From Dokdonella sp. (GTDB lineage Bacteria; Pseudomonadota; Gammaproteobacteria; Xanthomonadales; Rhodanobacteraceae): 64,000 nt of DNA. Positions 53,077 through 61,390 of the stretch are shown here, in pieces. Below the pieces are notes generated by a model. That model was not told the DNA's origin. It made no database searches and was given only the letters and a program-made list of their open reading frames with translations. Positions within the stretch are counted from its first letter, which is position 1. Each line of letters starts with the position of its first letter. The stretch lies in the NCBI GenBank assembly GCA_024707225.1, contig JANQAE010000002.1, forward strand, positions 186,001-250,000, given 5' to 3'. The position numbers and the translations under genes were made by a program.

Positions 53077-53410
53077 CGTGTGGCGCTCCCGTCATGGCGC
53101 GGTTGCGCCACCGGACGTTCTTATCCGCTGCTCGAGTGCCGTGCATTCGCCACGGCTAACACGCGGCTAACAGGCCGGTGAGAAAACGCCCGACACGGCG
53201 GAAGGACGACGTACCGCGGCGCTATCCTTTTTGCAAGCGTTTGATTTGCATGAGATCGTCGCGATCACGCCGAAGCCACGCGATGGCGCCGTCGATCGCG
53301 CACGCGCGACAGGTCGATCGAACGCACGGGGGGCGCCGTGGAGCCGAGCCCCTGCGGCCGGCGAACCGACGCCGGCCGCGGCGCATCGTTCGGGGCGTGT
53401 CCCGGTCGGC
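53077..53410. other. Intergenic region, mostly featureless
   Basis: 334 bp between two minus-strand genes. An A/T-rich patch at about 53225-53255, with a weak dyad TGCAA-n9-TTGCA, may hold the promoter of the TrmB-like gene. No gene or terminator seen. Confidence 0.5.
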
Positions 53411-55808
53411 TCAGCGCGGTCCCGGGAATTCGCGCAGCGCCGGATCGATGGTGCGCTCGGCGGCCAGTGCGTCGGCGCGGTCGAGCGCGGCCTGCCAGGC
53501 GGCGTGTTGGCGCGTGGCGAGGTAGAGCCGCACCTCGAGCACGGCGGCGTCGTAGTTGCGGTAGGTGACGTCGCCGAGCAGGCCGACGATCTCGGCGGCG
53601 CGGTCGGTGTCGCCGTGTTCGATCAGCCACGGCACGTAGCACTCGGCGATGCGCAGGCGGTCCCACGGCACCAGGTCCGGCGTCGCCTGCGCAGCCTCGA
53701 ACGCCGCGCGTGCAGCCTCGGCATCGCCGCGCGCGATCGCGACGAGGGCATCGGCGACGTGCCCGTAGGCGGCGACCGCCCGGCTCGGCGCGGCCTGGAC
53801 GAACGCGCCGAGCGCCGCGGCGGTGCGCTGCGCGGCCGCGACGTCGTGGCCGGCCTGCAGACGCACCAGCAGCAGATGGGTCAGCGCGACGTGGCGCGGA
53901 TCCTCGTCGGGGTCGAACAGGTGCTCGATCGCCAGCGCGGCCTCACGCTCGGCACGACCGTTCTCGCCGGACGCGGCGCGGCACGCGCGGCCAGTGCATG
54001 CGCGAAATAAATGTTGAGGCGATCGTCCTCGTCGAGGATCTGCCGGTACGGCTGCGTGATCAGGGCGACCGCATCTGCGATGCGCCCGTTGTCGAGCAGC
54101 ACGTCGGCGCGTGCCAGCTTCATCGACGCGCGCATGCCGGGGTGTTCGATGCGCGCGTCGAGCTCGCGCATGCGCGGCTCCTGCGTCAGCGCGGCCTGCG
54201 GCTCGGCCATCAGGGTCCAGGCGGCCGCCAGATGGCTGCGGATCACACCTTCGTGCCAGGCCTCGTGGAACGCCTGCAGACGGTCGGCGGCGCGCGACAG
54301 CACCGGCACGCTCTCGGCCAGGCGCCCGGCGCGGCGCAGCACGACGCCGACCTGGGCGTCGGTGCGCGTCACGCCGAGCCAGTCGCCGCTGGCGGCGAGC
54401 AGCACGCGGGCGCGTGCGTACTCGGCCAGGCTCTGCTCGTAGCGGCCTTCGGAGCTCGCGAGCACGCCGAGCTCGCGCCAGGCGCGGCCGAGTTCGTTGG
54501 TGCCGTAGGCGCGTCCCTGCAGCAGATCGATGGTCTGCCGCGCATGGCGCTCGACCTCGGCGAACTCGCGGCGCTGGTAATGCACCTGGGTCAGCGCGTT
54601 CAGCACGCGCGCGCGCATCACGACCTCATCGGGACCGTGCAACTGCGCGATCAGCGCTTCGAAGCGGCCCTGCGCCGCATCGAAGCGGCCGGTCGTGTAT
54701 TCCATGCGACCGAGTTCGTAGGCGAGCTCGACCGAGTCGGGATGGCGCCGCTGCGCCTCGTCGAGCAGGACGCGCGCCGCCTCGGGCTTGCCGTCCAGAT
54801 ACGCGGCCTGCGCCTGCTTGAGCACGACCGCCAGCACCGGATCGGATGGGCCGCTCGGCACGAACGTCGCCGCACCGGCGCCGGCCAGCAGGCGGTCGGC
54901 CGCGTCGCGCGCCGCGTCGAGCACCTGGTCGTGCTCGGCCGATACGCCGAGCCGGATCGGCGTGTCGCCGTGGACGATCGTCAGCTCGACGCGCCAGCGC
55001 GCGCCGACCGCCTCGACGCGCGGCTGCACGATCCAGTTCGCGCCGGCCGTCTCGGCCAGGTCGGCCCATGCGGCCGCATCCAGATGCGCGACGTCGCGGC
55101 CGCGGGTCAGGGCCACGCTGTTGTCGCTGGGAATCGTCGTCCGGCCCGAGCCGTCGAGCCGTTCGGCGACCAGCGCCATCACGCCGAGCCGCAGCCAGGC
55201 CTGCCCATCGGCGGGCTCGACGATCGCCGGCAGTACCAGCGCCGGACGTTGCGCGAGCGGCACCGAGGCCGGTGTGGTGCCGGCTGCCGGCACGATCGCA
55301 TCGGTATCGGTCCGGCGCCAGATCAGCATCGCCACCGCCACGATCGCGACCGCGCCGATCGCGGCCGCGAATACGCCGGACGAGGACCGGCGCGGGCGTG
55401 CCGGGGCTTGCATGGCCGCGCTCGGATCCGCGGGGGCGGCGGCATCTGGACGGCTACGGACGACGCACGCTCCGCCGGCTCCGGATCGGCGATGCGCGTC
55501 TCCGCGACCCAGTGGTAGCCGAATCCCGGAATCGTGCGGATCACGCGCTGCTCGTCGCCGTCGTCGTCGAGCAGCTTGCGCGTGCGCGCGAGCAGCTGAG
55601 CCAGCACGTTGTCGCCGACTTCGGTCTGGTTCCAGACCGCGGCGATCAGCTCGTCGCGACCCACCGCCCGCGCGCGCTGCTCGATCAGGTGCAGCACGCA
55701 GTCGAAGACGCGGGCCGGCAGCACGCTGACGCTGCCGTCGGGACGCCACAGCTGGCGCGTCGCCGCCGACAATCGGAATCCGTCGAATTCGTAGATGCGC
55801 CCGGCCAT
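53411..55808 (-). CDS. CadC-like winged-helix regulator with TPR-like array, two frameshifts in this sequence
   Basis: About 800 residues when repaired. The N-terminal OmpR-type winged helix is RIYEFDGFRLSAATRQLWRP, QTEVGDNVLAQLLARTRKLL, RVIRTIPGFGYHWVAETRIA. The frame slips near 55425-55440 (a base lost in the C-run of CCGCCCCCGCGG) into a membrane span (SGVFAAAIGAVAIVAVAMLI). The periplasmic part has a TolB/FlgO-like region (ERLDGSGRTTIPSDNSVALT) and many TPR-like helices (AAYLDGKPEAARVLLDEAQ, NELGRAWRELGVLASSEGRY). It slips again near 53971-53985 and continues RLQAGHDVAAAQRTAAALGA. Second of three wHTH membrane regulators. Target unknown. Confidence 0.78.
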
Positions 55809-56110
55809 GCCCGCTCGTTCACCGGTCGGCCGCGACGGCGCCGTCCATCGGCACGCGAGCAGACCCGACGGCGCGACGGGCCGCCGGTTCCAAGCCTAAG
55901 CGAAGACGCAGATGCCGCCTAGCAGATCTGCAATCGGCCCGAGCGGCGGCGCCGAACGCCCCGACGATCGGGCTTTGCCGACGAGAGAGGCGCCCGGCAG
56001 GAGCGCGGGCGCTCGTCGCGATGTCACCGATGACGGCCGGCACACGCGCGATCGGGCGGATCGTCCGTGCCGGCAGCGTCATGCCGCCGCGCAGCGCACC
56101 GCCGGCGCGG
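55809..56110. other. Intergenic region, nothing recognised
   Basis: 302 bp between the CadC-like gene and the kinase-fusion gene, both on the minus strand. Uniformly GC-rich, no clear dyad, promoter or terminator. Confidence 0.5.
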
Positions 56111-58849
56111 TCAGTCGCGCTGGGCTTCGGCGAGCAGCTCGCCGATCTCCTCGAGCATTGCGCGGTCCGCACCGCTGCGCTCGAGCGCGTCGCGGCTGGC
56201 CTGCAGCAGCGCCACACCCTCGGCGCGGCGGCCGAGCCGTGCCAGCACCACGCCGCGCGTCGCATCGAGCCGTTCGCGCCAGCCGGCGCTGCCGCCGCCG
56301 GCCTGCAACGCATCCGGCGACAGTCCGTCGAGCTGTTCCAGCGCAGCGGCATGGTCGCCGCTCTGGGTCAGGGCCTGGGCGAGGAAGAAGCGGAAGTTCT
56401 GCGATGCGCCGTGCGCGGCGCCGTAGCGCTCGCGCAGCCTGCGCTCGGCATCGCGGACATGGGCCAGACCCTGTGCGGTCTGGCCGCAGTAGTACTCCTT
56501 GTAGCCGAGATTGCCGACCTCGATCAGCAGCGTCGGACTGTCGTCCGGCCCGGTCCGCCGCATCCGCTCGACGACTTCGCGCGCCGCTTGAAGTGCCGGC
56601 GCACACTGCTCGAGCTCGGCGTGGATGCTGGCGACCGTGCTCAGCGCGACCAGGGTCGTGCGATGGTCCGGTCCCAGCGTCGCTTCGTAGGCGGCCAGGC
56701 CATCGCGTGCCTCGCTCAGTGCCTCGGCATGCCGGCCCTGCTGGCGCAGGATCCGCGACAGCAGCAGATGATCGGCGGCGGCGTGGACGCGGCCGTTCCG
56801 CGACGCGCCCAGCAGCGGATCCTGGCGCAGCGCGCGCACGCGCCGCTCGGCGTCGGCGGCGCGGCCGAGCCGCAGCTCGGCATCGGCGAGGCTGGTGCGG
56901 ATGTGCCGCCCCAGCGGCGCGTCCTGCGGAGTCACCGCGCGCTGCAGCCGATCGGCCGTGGCGAAGGCCGCATGCATCGGTTCGGCCTGCAGCCGGTACA
57001 GATGGTAGGCGCCGCGCGCGAGCGCGGCCTGCAGCGCGGTCTCGCCGCCGGCATCGAGCAGGGCGCCGGCGTCGCGATCGGCGCCGTCGAGTGCGGCCGC
57101 GGCGTCCTCGGACCGGCCGAGCACGGCCAGCAGCGGCACCTGCGCGTAGCGCGCGCGCAGGCTCGCCGGATCGGCGCGGCCGCGCTGCGATACATAGAGC
57201 GCCTCGGCGCGCAGCAGATGATCGAGCGCGGACTGATGACGTGCCAGGCCGCGATAGGTGCGCGCCAGTGCCTCGTGCACGCCGGCCTCGGTCAGTGGCG
57301 CATCGGCGAAGCGATCGGCGAGACCGGCCGATGCGCGGTCGATCAGGTCGGCGATGCTGGTCTCGGCGGGCACGTCGGCCAGCTCCGGATTGGCGCCGCC
57401 GAGCACATCGTCGTTGAGAAAGGCCTGGATCGCGGCCGACCGCGCGCTCTCGCGCTCGGCATCGAACCGCGCGCGGTCGGCTGCGCGGTACTGCCACGCG
57501 CTGAGCGCGAAGCCGAGCGCCAGCACGGCCAGCGCGATGCCGATCCACGGCCGCCGCGCGCGCGCGCGATCGAGGGCGGCGACGGCATCGCGCGCCCGTG
57601 CCTCGGCCGCCTCGACGCGTTGTCGCTCGGCGCGCCGCGCGTCGAGACGGCGCAGCCGGTCGATCAGTTCGCTGACGCTGCCGAGCCGGCGCTCCGGCAC
57701 GCCGTCGGTCGCCAGCGCGATGTCCTCGACCAGCAGCGGATCGCCGACGTCGCGTTCCCAGCCCGGCGCCAGCGGCCGGCGCAGATCGCCGACGACGAGC
57801 TGATACAGCACGATGCCGAGCGCGTAGAGGTCGCTCTGCACGGTCGGCGTGCGGCCGTCGAACAATTCCGGCGCGAGGTAGACGAGCGTGCCCGAGCGCG
57901 CGTCGGCGGCGAGGTCGTGCGCCGACAGCGTCAGGCCGAGCGCGGTGATGCCGAGCGCGGCCAGACGGTCCGGATCGAGCAGGCGTCCGCTGCCGAAGTC
58001 GGTCAGGCGCACCTGCCAGCCGCCGCTGCCGTCGGCCTCGACCAGTACGTTGGCCGGCTTGAGATCCTTGTGCAGCACGCCGACGCCGTGCGCGGCGGCG
58101 ACGGCCTGGGCGATGCACACGAAGAACGCGACGCGCTCGGCCGTCGACCAGTGGCTCGGCACCGATTCCTCGGCGGCCCAGTCGATCAGGTTGCGTCCGG
58201 CGTATGCGGATTCGAGGAAGAACGGTTCCGCGTGGAAGTGCCAGTCGATCACGCGGACCAGGTCGTCGCGCTCGCCGAGGCCCTGGCGCAGCACGCGCGA
58301 CAGCGTCGCCTCGCGCTTGAGCGCGGCCAGCCGCTCGCCGTCGAGCGCGAACTTGTAGACGCGCCGCTCGCCGGTCTTGCCGTGGCGCGCCAGCCAGATC
58401 TCGTTGCCGGCGGTGCGGCCGAGCTGCCGTTCCAGCCGGAAATGCTCGCGCGAGGGCACGCGCTGGCCGGCCGCCAGTGCCAGTTCGCTGGCGAGCCGGC
58501 GGCCGGCGGCGATGCGCTCGACCGGGCCGGTCAGGCGATAGCCGACGCGCGGCACGGTGCGGATCTGGACGCCGGCGGTCTCGCCGATCGCGCGGCGCAG
58601 CTTGCCGACCGCGGTCGCCAGGACGTGATCGACCGTGACGCGGCCGGCCCAGACCGCGTCGAACAGCTCGTGCTTGGTGACGACCTCGCCGGCATGACGC
58701 AGCAGCAGCGCCAGCACCTGCAGCGGCTTGTGCTCGATCGCCGCAGCCGCGCCGGCGACGTGCAGCGTCAGGCGGCTCTCGTCGAACTCGCAGCTGCCGA
58801 AGCGCCATCGGTACAGCGGCGCGTCGGGTGTCGCGACAGCGTCGGCCAT
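56111..58849 (-). CDS. Winged-helix DNA-binding / Ser-Thr kinase / TPR membrane fusion
   Basis: 912 residues. An OmpR/CadC-type winged helix (about 12-108: SRLTLHVAGAAAAIEHKPLQ, FDAVWAGRVTVDHVLATAVG, IRTVPRVGYRLTGPVER). A Hanks-type kinase (about 137-400): degenerate Gly loop LGRTAGNEIWLA, Lys166 in VYKFA, Glu in LKREATLS, catalytic VLHKDLKPANVLV (HKD 260-262, Asn267), DFG at 284-286, YLAPELF (APE 326-328). One span (about 435-452). Then 460 residues of TPR-like helices. All core catalytic residues are present, so it is probably active. Divergent from the RCC1 protein gene. DNA-binding and kinase domains in one chain is unusual. Confidence 0.9.
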   Translation of the reverse strand: MADAVATPDAPLYRWRFGSCEFDESRLTLHVAGAAAAIEHKPLQVLALLLRHAGEVVTKHELFDAVWAGRVTVDHVLATAVGKLRRAIGETAGVQIRTVPRVGYRLTGPVERIAAGRRLASELALAAGQRVPSREHFRLERQLGRTAGNEIWLARHGKTGERRVYKFALDGERLAALKREATLSRVLRQGLGERDDLVRVIDWHFHAEPFFLESAYAGRNLIDWAAEESVPSHWSTAERVAFFVCIAQAVAAAHGVGVLHKDLKPANVLVEADGSGGWQVRLTDFGSGRLLDPDRLAALGITALGLTLSAHDLAADARSGTLVYLAPELFDGRTPTVQSDLYALGIVLYQLVVGDLRRPLAPGWERDVGDPLLVEDIALATDGVPERRLGSVSELIDRLRRLDARRAERQRVEAAEARARDAVAALDRARARRPWIGIALAVLALGFALSAWQYRAADRARFDAERESARSAAIQAFLNDDVLGGANPELADVPAETSIADLIDRASAGLADRFADAPLTEAGVHEALARTYRGLARHQSALDHLLRAEALYVSQRGRADPASLRARYAQVPLLAVLGRSEDAAAALDGADRDAGALLDAGGETALQAALARGAYHLYRLQAEPMHAAFATADRLQRAVTPQDAPLGRHIRTSLADAELRLGRAADAERRVRALRQDPLLGASRNGRVHAAADHLLLSRILRQQGRHAEALSEARDGLAAYEATLGPDHRTTLVALSTVASIHAELEQCAPALQAAREVVERMRRTGPDDSPTLLIEVGNLGYKEYYCGQTAQGLAHVRDAERRLRERYGAAHGASQNFRFFLAQALTQSGDHAAALEQLDGLSPDALQAGGGSAGWRERLDATRGVVLARLGRRAEGVALLQASRDALERSGADRAMLEEIGELLAEAQRD

Positions 58850-59035
58850 GCGTCGGCCCGTGCCCCGTCGATCGGTCGAAGACCGCCGATCTTAGCGCGT
58901 AGCCATGCCTTGAAGGTTTCTTGAAGACCGCGTGAGGACGCCACGGGCGGTCTGGCCGAGCATCCGGGGCTGGCGGGGCTCGCGTGATCCGGGGGCCGCA
59001 CTCGCCATCTTTTTCTCGCATCTGGAGCAGCACAC

Positions 59036-61318
59036 ATGGGCCTTTCGGGCATTGCCGGCGTCTTCGTGCGCATCGGTCTTCTCTTTCTCGTCCTGATGCA
59101 GCCGGGCTGGACCGCGGCCGCGACGCTGTCGGCCGGCGGCGATCACAGCTGCGCGATCGATGCCGGTGACGGCGCGCTGCGTTGCTGGGGCCGTGGCCAG
59201 CTCGGCCAGCTCGGCAACGGACTGACGGTCCACCATGCCGCGCCGAGCCGCGTGGCCGGCGGGGAGACGCTGCACGCGGTCGCCTCCGGCGGCAGCCACA
59301 GCTGCGGTCTGACCCCGTCCGGCGGCGTGCGCTGCTGGGGCGACAATGCCTCGGGCCAGCTCGGCGACGGCAGCACGCTGTTCCGGCCGGCGCCGACGCC
59401 GGTGAGCGGCCTCGGATCGGGCGTGATCGCGCTCGCGCTCGGCACCGCGCACAGCTGCGCGCTGCTGCAGAGCGGCCAGGTGCAGTGCTGGGGCGAGAGC
59501 GACGACGGCCGCCTCGGCAGCGGCCACACCTCCGACCAGACCGCGCCCAATACGGTGATCGGGCTGGCCGGCGCCACCGCGATCAGCGCCGGCGGCGAAC
59601 ACACCTGCGCGCTGCTCGGCGGCGGCGGCGTGGCCTGCTGGGGCGCCAATGCCAGCGGCCAGCTCGGCGATGGCAGCTGGACCGCCCGCACCACGCCGGT
59701 GGCCGCCGCGGTCGGCCAGCCGGTGCAGGCGATCGCGGCCGGCGGCATGCATACCTGCGCGCTCGGCAGCGGCGGCGCGGTGCTTTGCTGGGGCCGCAAC
59801 GTGTCCGGCCAGCTCGGCGACGGCACCGGCACCAACCGCAATCTGCCGGTCGTCGCCGACGGTCTGGCCGGCGGCGCGACGCGGCTGGCGGCCGGCGGTG
59901 CGCACAGCTGCGCGCTGGCCGCGGGTGCCCAGCTGCGCTGCTGGGGCTACAACAACTACGGCCAGCTCGGCGACGGCACTACCGCCAGCGCGAACCGTCC
60001 GGTCGCGGTCGCCGGCCTGTCCGGACCCGTGCTCGAGCTCGCCGCCGGCACCGACCATACCTGCGTGCGCGGCAGCGCCAATGCGATCCGCTGCTGGGGC
60101 AGCACCGAATACGGCAAGGGCGGCTACGGCGACACCAGCTGGGGCAACCTCGGCTACAGCACGCGGCCGCAGCCGATCGGCGGTCTGCCGATGCCGGCCG
60201 CCGCGCTGTCGCTGCGCGCGCGCAACGGCTGCGCGACGACGGTCGAGGGTGGCGCCGCCTGCTGGGGCTCCAATGTCTACGGCCAGGTCGGCGACGGCAT
60301 GACCAGCGGCAGCGGCAACGGCGTCGACCAGGCCGGTCCGCGCGCGGTCGCGGGGCTCGAAGTAGGCGTGCGCGCGGTCGCGGCCGGCGAGCATCACGCC
60401 TGTGCGGTGCGCAGCGACGGCAGCGTCTGGTGCTGGGGCCGCAACCAGTACGGCCAGGTCGCCGACGGCACCACGATCACACGGCGCACGCCGGTCCGCG
60501 TCGCCGGGCTCGACGATACGGTCGCGATCGCCGCCGGCCTGTCCTTCAGCTGCGCGCTCGACGCCGGCGGCGGCGTGCGGTGCTGGGGCCGCAACCAGGT
60601 CGGCCAGCTCGGTGACGGCAGCCTCGTCGACCGCAATGCGCCGACGCCGGTCGCCGGCCTGTCGAGCGGGGTCGTCGTGCTCAGTCTCGGCCAGCAGCAT
60701 GCCTGCGCGCGGCTCGCCGACGGCACGCTGCGCTGCTGGGGGCGCAACAACCGCGGCCAGGTCGGTGACGGCAGCACGACCGACCGGCTGATCCCGACCG
60801 CAGTCGCCGATGCCGGTGTCGCCTACGCGGCCGTCCACGCCGGCGGCGAGCACAGCTGTGGACTGACGACCGGCGGACAGGTCCGCTGCTGGGGCTACAA
60901 CAGCAGCGGCCAGATCGGCGACGGCACGGTGACGACGCGGCCGCTGCCGACCGGCGTCGACGGACTGGCCGCCGGCGTCACTGCGCTCGCGGTCGGCGAC
61001 TACCACGGCTGCGCGCTGCGCGGCGACGGCCAGGCCGTGTGCTGGGGCTACAACAACCGCTACCAGCTCGGCGACGGCAGCACGACGACGCGGCGGCTGC
61101 CGGTGGCCGTGCTCGGCCTCGACGCGCCGGTCGCCGCGCTGCGGCTCGGCGAAGAGACCAGCTGCGCCACGCACGTCGACGGCCGCACGCGCTGCTGGGG
61201 CAACGGTGCCTACGGCCAGCTCGGCAATGGCGCGATCGACCGCTACTGGAGCGAGCCGGTCGAGATCGCGCGCTGGACGCGCAGCGACCGCATCTTCGCG
61301 TACGGCTTCGAGCCCTGA
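59036..61318 (+). CDS. Secreted 14-repeat RCC1-like double propeller, IF-x-x-GF tail
   Basis: 760 residues. Signal segment IGLLFLVLMQPGWTAAA. Fourteen RCC1-type repeats of about 50 residues, each with HSCAL-type and CWG-x-N-x-x-GQLGDG motifs (for example RCWGDNASGQLGDG, LCWGRNVSGQLGDG, RCWGRNQVGQLGDG). Fourteen blades make two complete seven-bladed propellers, and the paired Cys of each blade could form disulfides outside the cytoplasm. The C-terminus RSDRIFAYGFEP shares the IF-x-x-GF tail. GGAG lies 8 nt before the ATG. RCC1 propellers bind proteins; the role here is unknown. Divergent from the kinase-fusion gene. Confidence 0.9.
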   Translation: MGLSGIAGVFVRIGLLFLVLMQPGWTAAATLSAGGDHSCAIDAGDGALRCWGRGQLGQLGNGLTVHHAAPSRVAGGETLHAVASGGSHSCGLTPSGGVRCWGDNASGQLGDGSTLFRPAPTPVSGLGSGVIALALGTAHSCALLQSGQVQCWGESDDGRLGSGHTSDQTAPNTVIGLAGATAISAGGEHTCALLGGGGVACWGANASGQLGDGSWTARTTPVAAAVGQPVQAIAAGGMHTCALGSGGAVLCWGRNVSGQLGDGTGTNRNLPVVADGLAGGATRLAAGGAHSCALAAGAQLRCWGYNNYGQLGDGTTASANRPVAVAGLSGPVLELAAGTDHTCVRGSANAIRCWGSTEYGKGGYGDTSWGNLGYSTRPQPIGGLPMPAAALSLRARNGCATTVEGGAACWGSNVYGQVGDGMTSGSGNGVDQAGPRAVAGLEVGVRAVAAGEHHACAVRSDGSVWCWGRNQYGQVADGTTITRRTPVRVAGLDDTVAIAAGLSFSCALDAGGGVRCWGRNQVGQLGDGSLVDRNAPTPVAGLSSGVVVLSLGQQHACARLADGTLRCWGRNNRGQVGDGSTTDRLIPTAVADAGVAYAAVHAGGEHSCGLTTGGQVRCWGYNSSGQIGDGTVTTRPLPTGVDGLAAGVTALAVGDYHGCALRGDGQAVCWGYNNRYQLGDGSTTTRRLPVAVLGLDAPVAALRLGEETSCATHVDGRTRCWGNGAYGQLGNGAIDRYWSEPVEIARWTRSDRIFAYGFEP

Positions 61319-61320
61319 AC

Positions 61321-61356
61321 GGCACTACGGCCGGCGCTGTCGCTGCCGGCCGTGCC
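61321..61356. terminator. Long hairpin between convergent genes
   Basis: GGCAC-tac-GGCCGGC pairs with GCCGGCC-GTGCC, 12 bp with a 3-nt bulge and 9-nt loop, 2 nt after the RCC1 gene stop. No T-run. Probable shared transcript end with the S41 protease gene. Confidence 0.5.
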
Positions 61357-61390
61357 GCGATCGCCTGCGGGCGACCGCGTGGCGGGCGCG

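Noticed and set aside
53232-53250. TGCAA-n9-TTGCA dyad as an operator
   Set aside because: Arms are only 5 bp and occur in the sole A/T-rich patch of the gap; expected by chance.
56021-58924. 967-residue plus-strand frame opposite the kinase fusion
   Set aside because: Composition (Arg/Ala/Gln-rich) and lack of motifs are those of a shadow frame; the minus strand carries complete wHTH and kinase motifs.
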